Shown: positions 7,130-15,999 of the stretch, piece after piece
Position numbering within the stretch: position 1 is the first letter of the stretch
Layout: each line of letters starts with the position of its first letter
DNA from: a bacterium
Lineage (GTDB): Bacteria; Cyanobacteriota; Vampirovibrionia; Obscuribacterales; Obscuribacteraceae
Direction of reading: 5' to 3'
DNA: 39,028 nucleotides
Assembly (NCBI GenBank): GCA_016124935.1
Contig: WGMS01000034.1
Location: forward strand, 1-39,028
Notes under the pieces: model-generated
The model's database searches: none
What the model saw: the letters and a program-made list of their open reading frames with translations, nothing else
What the model was told of the DNA's origin: nothing
Position numbers and translations under genes: made by a program

Positions 7130-9199
7130 CTACCGGACTCCGAACAGCGCAAAGAAAGGCGGCAGCACCCGGGCGAGCAAGCCACCGATAACAAAAGCGC
7201 AAAGCCAAGAACCGACCCAAATAGTGCTGGCCACCTTCAGCCCGCGTTCTTTGATCATCACACCGACGGTGGCGATACAGGGAACGAAAAGCGTAATCAC
7301 GATCATGGCGGTTACCGCCTGCACCGAAGTCATAGCCACCTCAGTCAATCCAAAAGAAGCGAAATCGCGCCGGACAATGCCCAGTATGAAAGTGGTCGCA
7401 ATTCTGGGATCGGAGGGCAGATTGAGCCAGTTTACTGTTATCGGATTGAGCACACCGATGAACCAGTCTAACAAGCCCACCATCTGCGCCACTGAGACCA
7501 CCAGCCCGGCCAGGATAAACAGCGGTATCGACTCTTTGAGAAAGCTCCAGGACTTCTTCCAGGTCTTCTTGAATACATTGTCCGCTCGCGGCATCCGCAT
7601 GGGCGGCAGGTCTATCATCAACGCCTCGGATTTGCCAGGCAAAATACGATTGAGCAGAAAGCCGGTCAAGCCCAGCATGCCGAAGACAACGCCACCATAT
7701 ACACACCAGGCGAGCAGGCCCCCGGTGCGCGCCAGGGTGCCCGAGACCACGCCAAGCTGCGCCGAACAGGGAATCGCGACCCCCAGAAGGGCGGTGGCAA
7801 TGAGCTTTTCACGATTACTGGTGAGCAGTCGGGTTGTGATCGTAGCCATGGTCACACAGCCAAGACCGAGTATCAAAGGGATTATCGCCCGACCATTCAA
7901 GCCTATTTTGTTCATCATCCTATCGACCAGTACAGCCAGACGCGGCAGATAGCCGGAATCCTCCATCAGGCTGAGCCCCAGATAGAAACCTATAACAAGC
8001 GGCATCAAGAGCCCGAGCAGATAGGTGACGGTAAGAGTGAGCACCCCGAACTCTCCCACCAGGGTATTTCCTGCGATGCTGAAAATATTGTCTCTATATT
8101 TCCAGAAATCGAATTGCAAGTCTTGAGGCTTTGTCGAAGAGATAAGCTTCTCGTAGGCATCCTGCGAACCAGGCTCCAGCGCCCCAAGACGTCCCTCGGG
8201 CAGGGGCACCGTCTCCGTGCCGTTCGAGATTTCGCAAGGAAAGATCAAAGCGGCGGTCTTCCGAATATTGGGCTCATAATAGACTTTCATAGTCTGATTT
8301 TCAGTGATCTCGACAAGATCGCCTGCAATCCAGACACCAAGCATTTGATAGAAGATCATATAGCAGACGAAAGCGGCCACGCATCCGCCATAAAAAGGAT
8401 GAAGCAGGAAGCGCCCTAACTTCGTCGAAAAGCGGGCTCCCATGGAGGTATCGGTGACACAAGCTTCGAAAATCGCATCTACTCTTTTGCGCCTGGCACC
8501 ATATATGAGGGCTCGCTCGGGTTGGACCTCGAAAAGAAGCGAATCTCTGGTAACGTCATCCCCTTCCAGAGCAAGCAAGGCAATCTGCCTATCCAGGCCG
8601 GAGCCTATCAAAGGAGCCAACTTGCTCTCCAGCTCTTCTGTGGTTCTGCCCAGCTTGGCGGCGGCCAGACTGGGCGCTATTTCGGAAAGCCCCTGCCCTT
8701 CCACCGCCACACAGGAGAGCACAGGCACATCCAGAAGTTTCGAGAGCTTCTCTTTATCGATTTCAATACCCCTGACCCGAGCTTCGTCCCACTGGTTAAT
8801 CACGAGAATCAGGGGTTTATGCATGTCTATGAGCTGTAGAGTCAAAAACAGGTCTCTGTCCAGACTCAAAGCCGAGACCACATTGACCACCAGTTCGGTT
8901 TGAAGAATCAATTCCCTGGCGGTTTTCTCCTCGTCATTCATGCTCGATACGCCATAGACTCCCGGAGTATCGCAAAGGTGATCGTCTCCGAGGAAGCCGG
9001 TGGAGATATCGATGGTCGTGCCGGGGTAGTTAGAGACGTCGGCACTCAGCCCGGTGAGCGCATTGAAGATCACCGACTTGCCCACATTGGGATTGCCCAC
9101 CAGCGCTATCTTTCGAAATACTTTTTCAGTAGATGCCGGAGCACCGCCGGAACTCATTTCTTGATTTTGACTCAGACTCTTTTGAATAGTGACACCCAC
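7130..9199 (-). CDS. feoB: ferrous iron transporter FeoB
   Basis: FeoB imports Fe(II) through the inner membrane. The N-terminal GTPase domain shows G1 GNPNVGKS (35-42), the NYPGTT switch, G3 DTPG (77-80) and a G4 motif NQWD (135-138), where many FeoB have N-x-x-D. The membrane part keeps both gate motifs with their cysteines (LGLGCVTMATITTR and FVPCIATVGVMIKERG) and the RRDFASFG segment. At 689 residues it is somewhat short for the family. GTG at 9199 has GGAG nine bases before it; a later ATG at 9157 is possible. No FeoA or FeoC gene lies beside it. The gene is transcribed alone, toward the tRNA. Confidence 0.95.
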   Translation of the reverse strand: MGVTIQKSLSQNQEMSSGGAPASTEKVFRKIALVGNPNVGKSVIFNALTGLSADVSNYPGTTIDISTGFLGDDHLCDTPGVYGVSSMNDEEKTARELILQTELVVNVVSALSLDRDLFLTLQLIDMHKPLILVINQWDEARVRGIEIDKEKLSKLLDVPVLSCVAVEGQGLSEIAPSLAAAKLGRTTEELESKLAPLIGSGLDRQIALLALEGDDVTRDSLLFEVQPERALIYGARRKRVDAIFEACVTDTSMGARFSTKLGRFLLHPFYGGCVAAFVCYMIFYQMLGVWIAGDLVEITENQTMKVYYEPNIRKTAALIFPCEISNGTETVPLPEGRLGALEPGSQDAYEKLISSTKPQDLQFDFWKYRDNIFSIAGNTLVGEFGVLTLTVTYLLGLLMPLVIGFYLGLSLMEDSGYLPRLAVLVDRMMNKIGLNGRAIIPLILGLGCVTMATITTRLLTSNREKLIATALLGVAIPCSAQLGVVSGTLARTGGLLAWCVYGGVVFGMLGLTGFLLNRILPGKSEALMIDLPPMRMPRADNVFKKTWKKSWSFLKESIPLFILAGLVVSVAQMVGLLDWFIGVLNPITVNWLNLPSDPRIATTFILGIVRRDFASFGLTEVAMTSVQAVTAMIVITLFVPCIATVGVMIKERGLKVASTIWVGSWLCAFVIGGLLARVLPPFFALFGVR

Positions 9200-9419
9200 T
9201 CGGAACGGCTCCGCAGCTTCGATATGCTAAATTCTATCAATAACTATATTCTAAATATAAGTATCAAACTTTTATTAGCGCAAAATTAGCGTACAGGTTT
9301 TCTCCGCAGTTTATTATCTGAGTTAAATAATTTTGCTGGGGCTTATCAAAAGTACTGAATCCCCTGCGCAAAAGCCGGCTCGAATGACTTACCAGATTCC
9401 AAAAACCGAGAGAATAACC
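9200..9419. promoter_or_regulatory. divergent spacer between feoB and the M16-like gene
   Basis: An AT-rich block (about 9225-9300) with a TTGATA box on the feoB strand and repeated TTAGCG copies probably carries promoters for both genes. No convincing Fur or DtxR palindrome could be recognised by eye. Confidence 0.35.
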
Positions 9420-12221
9420 ATGTTGAAGGCGCTGAAACCGTTTTCGGTCTTCAGGTCCATAACCTGCATCGCCCTGACCTTATTGATGATTTCAGCCTCG
9501 TTCCCTGTTGCGATTGCCGCCGAAAGCCAGTCCAGCGTAATAAATCGTGGCGGCAGCGTGATTGTGCTGCAGAACGGACTGCGGGTCATTCTTGTCAATC
9601 AGCCGGCTTTTCCTCTGACCTCTTGCCAGCTCTGGTATCACCAGGGCAGTGATTCTGAGCCCGAGGGCTACAAAGGAGCCTGCTACGCTCTCAAGCATAT
9701 ACTCAGCCTCGATTCTATGATCGCCAACCAGAAAGAGGCTATAAAACTCTTCAAAAGCGCAGCCCAGTTCGACAGCTTCGCCAGCGAGGATTTTACCGCT
9801 TTCGCCATCAATTCGATCAAAGAGAATTTACCGGAAGCTCTCAAAATTCAGGCTGCCCGCCTGAATAGCAAGCTCGATAACCCTCAGGTGGTGATCGATG
9901 GGCTGTCCGAATCTTCTAAAAAGCATACGGCGGTATTAGAGCCGACCGATTATGAACGCCTGGAGAACGAAATCCGCAGCCTGGCATCCGGCAGAGGAAA
10001 GCATCCGGAGCATCAGCATCATATAAACAACGCCAAAAAAGTGAAGGAGTACTACCAGGCCTCATTCATGAAAGCTCCGGTCACCCTGGTGATAGCAGGC
10101 AACTTCGACTCGGCGGCGGTGCTCAAGTCGATACAAGACAATTTCGCCGGTGCCCGAATGCTTCAGAAGCCCAAGCCGGCACAATCAAACTGGCGGCCGG
10201 CAGAGAAAGAGAAGAGCTTCACCAAATTCATCACCGGTGACACCAACTATATAGCGGTCGCCTTCAAAGTACCCGGCGTATCGAGCCCCGACATAGCACC
10301 ACTGGTAGTACTGGAGTCTTTATTAGCCAACAAAGTGAACGGCATATTAAAGAACCGCTTTATCGCCGATTCCACCTGCAAAGCAGCCAGCGCCAAGCTG
10401 GAGCTTCGAAAAGAGCACGGACTATTCCGTCTTCATTTCGCCTCGGATCAATCCGTCGATCCCAAACTGGTATTGATTGATCTCGACAGCCTGATCCATA
10501 CCCTTCAAGACATCTCCATCGACTCGATAAGCTTGAATCGGGCCCGTCAAAGAGCTTATATGCGCTACCTGAAACACCTGGGCGGCCCCTATGATGCCGC
10601 CTATCACCACGGTTATTTCGAAGCCCTGGAAAATCACAACTTGATTGCCGAGTGGAAATCCATTCTAGATAAGGTCAAAGACGAGGACATCATCAGGGTA
10701 GCGAAAAAGTATCTGACGGTGAGCAATCGCACTGTAGGCATTTATAAAACAAAGACCAAAACCGCGACAAAAAACCAGGAGCTGTCTTCCGAATCAGAAG
10801 ATAGTGACCACTTCCACACAATCAGAAACGGCACTTCCGTTCCGGTCAACAGATCGGTCAAGGAAGTAGCCCGGGAGGAAGCGACCAATCTCGTCAACAA
10901 AAGACCGGTGGAAGCCAACGTCGGTCCGATTCTATTTCCTTCGATAAAACCTCAACAGAAGAAGCTGGCCAACGGCATCAAACTGGTGCTCTACCCGGTA
11001 AAAGGCTGTCAGATAGTCAGCCTCACCGGCTCTATCCAGTGCGGCGCCGTGCACGAGCCCCAGGACAAAAGAGGGGTGAGCCAGCTGAATACCGCCCTCA
11101 TGAATGGTGATTCGGTCAATATCTCACTGGAGCGCTCAAGAATACTGCAGTCTAACAAAGGACTCAGTCTAGAGGATCTGATCAGCTTCACCAGCGGTCC
11201 GGAATACACCACATTCCACTGCAACTTCTTCAAGGACAATCTAAAAACTCTGACGAAACTTCTCTCGCATCATATGAGATATCCAGACCTCTCCGATGCC
11301 AAATTCGAGCGAGCTCGGGCGCTTGCCACCAGCACGGTGATGCTCGAGAATAGCCTCTCCAGAGACAAGCTAAAAAATCACCTGATGCGCAATCTTCTCG
11401 ATAAGAACTCCACCTATGGACCGGTCCAGGTCAATAGCCTGGTCTCGGGAATCGACAAACTGACACCGGAAGATGTTAGCGACTACCGCAAAAAATGGCT
11501 CAAGCCCGGCTCTACAGTAATTGTCGCCGTCGGAGACATGGACCTCAATACCCTGGCCAATACGATAGAGCCGATATTCGCGGACTGGAAATCGAATGAC
11601 GGCTCAGAGCCGGTATCGCCGCCGGTGCAGCTAAATCCCAGACAAATCCTCAAAATAATCCTGCCCGAGGTCCCCGATTCAAGACCACCGGAGCTGGTCG
11701 CTGGAAGACTTATAGAAGAGGAAGGTGACAGCGGTTTCGCCGATATGGCCCTTACCAATTGCGCGCTTTTCGAGCATCCTATATATGCACGCCTTTCGAG
11801 ATCCCGCTTCGGTCCCTATCTCGATGTCAACAGCGAAAAACTGGGAGATCACTGCCTCTGGTGGTCGAAAATGACCGGCAGAAAAAATGTCCTGGAAGAT
11901 ACCTTCGCAGCTTTCAAAAAAGCGGTCTACGAACTTGAGAATAAAGGAATTGAAGATCCGGAGCTGAAAGAGCTCAAAGAATTCTTGATACGCCGCTCCG
12001 TCATTCGGGGAGAGAGCGACATCTTCACGATAGCCGATACCGTATTGAAAAGACTGAACGCCGATCGTTCCTTAGATATCGCTAGAGCGGTTTTGCAACG
12101 CGGTAAAACCAACTTGAATCAATTTATCAAGGATACTCTCAAGCCGGAGCGCTCCTGTCTGGTTTTCGAACTGAATAAAAGCTCCAGAAATCTAGCTCGA
12201 AAGCTCAATCTCAATAAATGA
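9420..12221 (+). CDS. secreted M16-like (insulinase family) protein lacking zinc motifs
   Basis: The 933-residue product has two M16-type halves. Starting at ATG 9420, it opens with a signal peptide (basic MLKALKPF, hydrophobic ITCIALTLLMISASFPVA, Ala-rich end AIAAE), which argues against upstream in-frame starts at 9333 or 9384. The first half begins VIVLQNGLRVILV and the second GIKLVLYPVKG, the usual first strands of M16 domains. The zinc motif HxxEH is missing in both: the first reads YALKH (residues 89-93) and the second half has SQLNTALMNG at the matching place. It is therefore probably an inactive partner or binding protein, perhaps like the non-catalytic subunits of M16 pairs. No active M16 partner is seen in the window. 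Confidence 0.85.
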   Translation: MLKALKPFSVFRSITCIALTLLMISASFPVAIAAESQSSVINRGGSVIVLQNGLRVILVNQPAFPLTSCQLWYHQGSDSEPEGYKGACYALKHILSLDSMIANQKEAIKLFKSAAQFDSFASEDFTAFAINSIKENLPEALKIQAARLNSKLDNPQVVIDGLSESSKKHTAVLEPTDYERLENEIRSLASGRGKHPEHQHHINNAKKVKEYYQASFMKAPVTLVIAGNFDSAAVLKSIQDNFAGARMLQKPKPAQSNWRPAEKEKSFTKFITGDTNYIAVAFKVPGVSSPDIAPLVVLESLLANKVNGILKNRFIADSTCKAASAKLELRKEHGLFRLHFASDQSVDPKLVLIDLDSLIHTLQDISIDSISLNRARQRAYMRYLKHLGGPYDAAYHHGYFEALENHNLIAEWKSILDKVKDEDIIRVAKKYLTVSNRTVGIYKTKTKTATKNQELSSESEDSDHFHTIRNGTSVPVNRSVKEVAREEATNLVNKRPVEANVGPILFPSIKPQQKKLANGIKLVLYPVKGCQIVSLTGSIQCGAVHEPQDKRGVSQLNTALMNGDSVNISLERSRILQSNKGLSLEDLISFTSGPEYTTFHCNFFKDNLKTLTKLLSHHMRYPDLSDAKFERARALATSTVMLENSLSRDKLKNHLMRNLLDKNSTYGPVQVNSLVSGIDKLTPEDVSDYRKKWLKPGSTVIVAVGDMDLNTLANTIEPIFADWKSNDGSEPVSPPVQLNPRQILKIILPEVPDSRPPELVAGRLIEEEGDSGFADMALTNCALFEHPIYARLSRSRFGPYLDVNSEKLGDHCLWWSKMTGRKNVLEDTFAAFKKAVYELENKGIEDPELKELKEFLIRRSVIRGESDIFTIADTVLKRLNADRSLDIARAVLQRGKTNLNQFIKDTLKPERSCLVFELNKSSRNLARKLNLNK

Positions 12222-12793
12222 AGAGCTCTTAATATATCCGCTATATTCATAGATTAAATCCGTCAAATTAACAATCGGCATTTTGTCGGCATAAATTAAC
12301 GCGTTCAAATCCACCGGATTCAAAGCGGCCTATATTCAATCAAAAACAGATCGATATGCACCCTGGACCGAACACACCATCATACGGCCGAGGATCGCTA
12401 TCCAAATGATCGAACAATCGGTCAATAGCGATCGAAGAGCAATTCCTTTCGATTATGAAATAATCCCGCATAAGCCCGATTGTAAAGCGCCCCGGCGTTG
12501 TCAATTATTTAATCTGATTCGGTGAGAATCCTCATGGAACCGGTCTTTACGCCATCACAAGCCTTAAACCAAATCCCAAAACCCTTATTTGACGAGGGTT
12601 AAGCAGGATGCTAAGCGGTTTGACTTTCCGAGGAAAAGTCCGCTAATATTCTGCACGGCGTCAAGCAATACGACTCCGACGAAACCCCACCCGGTAGATA
12701 CCGGTACAGTTGTATCTCACAGGTAAAAGGGCCAGCGGTAAAGCTATCGATATTAGAACCAAGGGTAGTGCGCGAACACACGAAAAGGTGACC
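12222..12793. other. long intergenic region with several inverted repeats
   Basis: No coding frame is convincing here. Inverted repeats are frequent: GATCGCTAT (12393-12401) with ATAGCGATC (12425-12433); AACCCT (12580-12585) with AGGGTT (12595-12600); an extended hairpin at 12614-12644 (AGCG, GACTTTC, loop CGAG, GAAAAGTC, CGCT); and CCGGT-AGAT-ACCGG (12691-12704). The last three sit within 220 bases before the LysM gene and could form a structured leader. AAGGTG just before 12794 is its ribosome-binding site. Confidence 0.4.
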
Positions 12794-13498
12794 ATGGTAG
12801 AAACAACAGAAAAATCTATCGACCTAGAGGAATCGCTGAGCGATATCCACATAGAAGAAATCGAAAGAGAACCAAGTCCTGTCGCTTACGAAGAGAAAAC
12901 TTCCATCAAGGCTACGCCCAGAGCAGCCGCTGTCGATCCGACGGCGGCACCCAGACCGGCTGTGCAAGAGTTCCTGGCCTCGGAGCCCGAAGCTCCCAAG
13001 ACCGACGAACTTGAAGCCCTCTGGCCCGGCGTTCATCAAGAGTTCATGCCTCCCATCCAGGTAAAGAAGACACCTAGCTTCTACATAATGATGGGCTTCA
13101 TCGGAGGAGCGGTTCTCTCTCTGATGATGGTCTGGGGTTACTCTACCGTCAGCCAGAAAGTAGCACTCAATGAATCGGCCCAGGATAAGCCCATTCTCAT
13201 TGCCAACAATGAGACCCAGAATGCCGACGCCAGCGTACCGATGACTACCAAAAACGTAGACCCCACAGCTCCCCTGGAGCCTATTTGCAAAAGCTACGAA
13301 GTCAAATCCGGCGATACTCTAGTCTCCATCGCCCTGAAAAACTATAGAAAGGTTACTCCCCGCTTGATTGATACCATCGTCGAGCAGAATAACCTGAAGA
13401 ACGCTAATGTCCTCAACATGGGCCAGAAACTGACTCTGCCCACCTATCAGCCGCAAAACAGCAGACTGGCCGGTACGGAAGCCGGACAAGTGCATTGA
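12794..13498 (+). CDS. membrane-anchored LysM protein
   Basis: The 234-residue product has an acidic, Pro/Ala-rich N-terminal region without a signal peptide, one transmembrane segment (about 94-116, FYIMMGFIGGAVLSL), a Ser/Thr/Asn linker and a C-terminal LysM domain (about 168-218: YEVKSGDTLVSIALKNY through NMGQKLTLPTY). LysM binds glycan strands of peptidoglycan, so the domain should face the periplasm with the N-terminus inside. ATG at 12794 follows AAGGTG; an in-frame start at 12710 would add a basic tail of unlikely composition. Its stop overlaps the TTG start of the helicase gene by four bases, implying one transcript. Confidence 0.85.
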   Translation: MVETTEKSIDLEESLSDIHIEEIEREPSPVAYEEKTSIKATPRAAAVDPTAAPRPAVQEFLASEPEAPKTDELEALWPGVHQEFMPPIQVKKTPSFYIMMGFIGGAVLSLMMVWGYSTVSQKVALNESAQDKPILIANNETQNADASVPMTTKNVDPTAPLEPICKSYEVKSGDTLVSIALKNYRKVTPRLIDTIVEQNNLKNANVLNMGQKLTLPTYQPQNSRLAGTEAGQVH

Positions 13499-15486
13499 CA
13501 AACCCGGCTGAGCAATCGAATCAGATATCGGCCGACAAACCGGCCGAAGAACTGAAAACGGTAATCAGCGTCTTCGAGAAGATCAAACAGAAAATGCCCC
13601 GGTATGAAAGCCGGGACTCCCAGATTCATATGGGAGAGTCTATTCAGTACTGTTTCAAATCCGGCAAGACCGGTATCTTCGAAGCAGGCACCGGAGTCGG
13701 CAAAAGCCTTGCCGCTCTTGTACCGGCGGCACTTGCCGGCAAGCGAGTCGTGGTCTCCACCGCGACCATATCATTGCAGGAGCAGTATATCAACAAAGAT
13801 ATACCTCTGATTCAGGACATAATCGGCAAAAATCTCACCGTCGCCCTGCTCAAAGGACGAAGCAATTATGTGGGACTGCGCCGCTTTCAAGATCATATGC
13901 GAGAAGAGCATATCGACCAGGAAATAATCGACTGGGTAGAGTCGACCGAATTCGGAGACATCTCGGAGCTCGAGTTCATGCCCCATTTCGAGACCTGGCA
14001 AGAGATAAACTCTAATTCCGATGACTGCCTGCGCAACCGCTGCCCCCACTTCAAGGACTGTTTCTACTTCGAGACCCGAAGAATGGCTGAAAAAGCCGAT
14101 ATCATCGTGGTCAATCATGCCCTCTTGTTGGCCGATGCCGCCTCCCTGGGCAAAATCCTGCCACGCTACGAACATCTCATTCTGGATGAAGCTCATCACC
14201 TGAGAGACATCGCCACCGAAACATTCAGCTCGTCGATAAGCACCAACGGGGTAAAGAGACTGGCCGGACGCGCCCAGCGCCGGGTGAGCGCCCCTATCAC
14301 CCTGGTGGATCATATTCAAAGAGACGCCAACGACTTCTTCCACCATCTCTGCGATATGTTCGAAGGAAAGAAGCTGCGCATCAGAGAGCCTATTATGGAA
14401 GCGAAGCCTTTATTAGAATCGCTGCAGGACCTGCGCGATTGGCTCGAACGTCAGGAGTTCGACGATATTCTCGATGTCGATATGGCAAGAGATCGAATGA
14501 AGCTGAAGGCAAAAGCCCTCATGACCACCATAGACGGCTACAAACACTGCCTTGAGCTCATCTGCCAGCCAAGCCTGGACTGGGTGGTCTGGGCAGAGAA
14601 GCAGGATTTCAGCGCCGCTAAGTTAAAGGTGACGGCGGCACCTCTAGATGTATCGGAACATATCCACGACGCCCTTCTACAAAAGCCCGGTCTGGAATCG
14701 ACCATATTCATGTCCGCCACTCTGGCTACGGACACGGAGGACCCCTTCGGCTATTTCAAATCGGCGGTGGGAATCACAGGGAAAGTCGTACAGGATCAGT
14801 TTCCCTCGCCGTTCAACTTTCAAGAGAAATCGGTTCTCTATCTTCCGAAGGGAATGCCGAATCCGAATTCACCGAACTATCTGTTTGCCATCGCCGACCG
14901 CATCGAAGCGGTGCTCGAAATCAGTAAAGGCAGAGCCTTCGTGCTTTTCACCAGCCGCTATGCCCTCAATAAGATATTCGAAATGATATCGCATAAGCTA
15001 CCATATGAGGCGAAGAAACAGGGAGACATGCCCCGCAGCAAGCTGGTGGAATGGTTCAAATCCACACCAAATGCGGTACTGTTCGGCACCGCCTCTTTTT
15101 GGGAAGGTGTTTCGGTGGATGGTGAGCAACTGAGCTGTGTAATCATCGACCGCATTCCATTTCAAGTCCCTGACGATCCTGTCTATGAAGCGCGCTGCGA
15201 AAGGATTCAAGCGGATCAAGAAAAAAACTGGTTCATGGACTTTGCTCTTCCCCATGCCATAACCAGGCTAAAACAAGGGGTGGGAAGACTGATCAGGACC
15301 CAGGAAGACACCGGTATGGTAACCATACTGGACCCCAGGCTGACCGAAAAATTCTACGGTAAACGCATGGTGCGCTGCCTCCCTCCGATGCGTGTCGTTC
15401 ACGGCATAGATACGGTCGAGGACTTCTTCAAGAATCTAGAAATAAAAGAACCTGCTCCAGAGCAAGAGAGCGAACAGGTCTCTTAG
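13495..15486 (+). CDS. DinG/XPD-family ATP-dependent DNA helicase
   Basis: The 663-residue product is a superfamily 2 helicase of the DinG/XPD type, acting 5' to 3' on DNA. Visible are the Walker A EAGTGVGKS (63-71), motif Ia VSTATISLQEQY, DEAH (231-234), VNHALLLAD, MSATLA and the arginine-finger motif VI (QGVGRLIRTQED). In the iron-sulphur region Cys178, Cys183 and Cys189 are kept with the usual 5 and 6 spacing. The first ligand, normally a Cys in an NYLC motif, is Gly (NYVG, 124-127). The start is TTG at 13495, overlapping the LysM gene. The 3' end shares its stop-codon bases with the convergent uspA-like gene. Confidence 0.9.
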   Translation: MTNPAEQSNQISADKPAEELKTVISVFEKIKQKMPRYESRDSQIHMGESIQYCFKSGKTGIFEAGTGVGKSLAALVPAALAGKRVVVSTATISLQEQYINKDIPLIQDIIGKNLTVALLKGRSNYVGLRRFQDHMREEHIDQEIIDWVESTEFGDISELEFMPHFETWQEINSNSDDCLRNRCPHFKDCFYFETRRMAEKADIIVVNHALLLADAASLGKILPRYEHLILDEAHHLRDIATETFSSSISTNGVKRLAGRAQRRVSAPITLVDHIQRDANDFFHHLCDMFEGKKLRIREPIMEAKPLLESLQDLRDWLERQEFDDILDVDMARDRMKLKAKALMTTIDGYKHCLELICQPSLDWVVWAEKQDFSAAKLKVTAAPLDVSEHIHDALLQKPGLESTIFMSATLATDTEDPFGYFKSAVGITGKVVQDQFPSPFNFQEKSVLYLPKGMPNPNSPNYLFAIADRIEAVLEISKGRAFVLFTSRYALNKIFEMISHKLPYEAKKQGDMPRSKLVEWFKSTPNAVLFGTASFWEGVSVDGEQLSCVIIDRIPFQVPDDPVYEARCERIQADQEKNWFMDFALPHAITRLKQGVGRLIRTQEDTGMVTILDPRLTEKFYGKRMVRCLPPMRVVHGIDTVEDFFKNLEIKEPAPEQESEQVS

Positions 15487-15962
15487 CCGGCAGAAACTTT
15501 TTCCGAATCTTCGCCATTATCATCATCTGCGTTCTCCTGCTCGAAGGTGGTGCGAACGATGCAAAGCGTGGTGGGCAGCTTTTCCACAAGATACTCCATA
15601 ATAGGATCCCGATTCATAAAAACCCCCCTGTCATCTGGATGACAGGCCCCGGCGAAGAGGATATCCACATCCTCTTCCCCTGCCGCCTTGACGATGGTGG
15701 AGGCTACTTTGCCAGTGCGGATCTCGCCCCTAACATTGATACCCCGCTTCTTCAAATCCTGGACAATTTTGTCTATATGCTCGGTCGCTTTCTCTTTCGG
15801 GCGCTCCGAAGAGATGAGCTGTGCCACTACCCCGACCTTGACCGGATCAGGTATGACCCGCAGCACTATCAACTCCGCACCCATGCCAAGCGCGTGAGCG
15901 GCAGCCACTCCGATAACATTTTCACTCTTCTTGGGACTGGTAACAGCGACCATATATTTCAA
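15483..15962 (-). CDS. universal stress protein (UspA family)
   Basis: The 159-residue product has the UspA fold: a first strand KYMVAVTSPKKSENVI, then ELIVLRVIPDP, a helix region, then VDILFAGACHP and a last strand TTLCIVRTTF. The ATP-binding G-x2-G-x9-G-S/T signature is not clear, so nucleotide binding is uncertain. A 22-residue acidic tail is unusual. TTG at 15962 is the start, with GAGAGGAG seven bases before it. It lies 37 bases after the PiT gene on the same strand, so the two probably form an operon linking phosphate uptake with stress response. Confidence 0.88.
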   Translation of the reverse strand: MKYMVAVTSPKKSENVIGVAAAHALGMGAELIVLRVIPDPVKVGVVAQLISSERPKEKATEHIDKIVQDLKKRGINVRGEIRTGKVASTIVKAAGEEDVDILFAGACHPDDRGVFMNRDPIMEYLVEKLPTTLCIVRTTFEQENADDDNGEDSEKVSAG

Positions 15963-15999
15963 GGCGAAACTCCTCTCAAGAATTTATGCTTGTGGTAGC

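Noticed and set aside
12630..12642. GAGGAAAAGTCCG resembles the conserved GAGGAAAGTCC of RNase P RNA
   Set aside because: It is one side of a local hairpin, has an extra A, lacks the other conserved regions, and only about 160 bases remain before the LysM gene.
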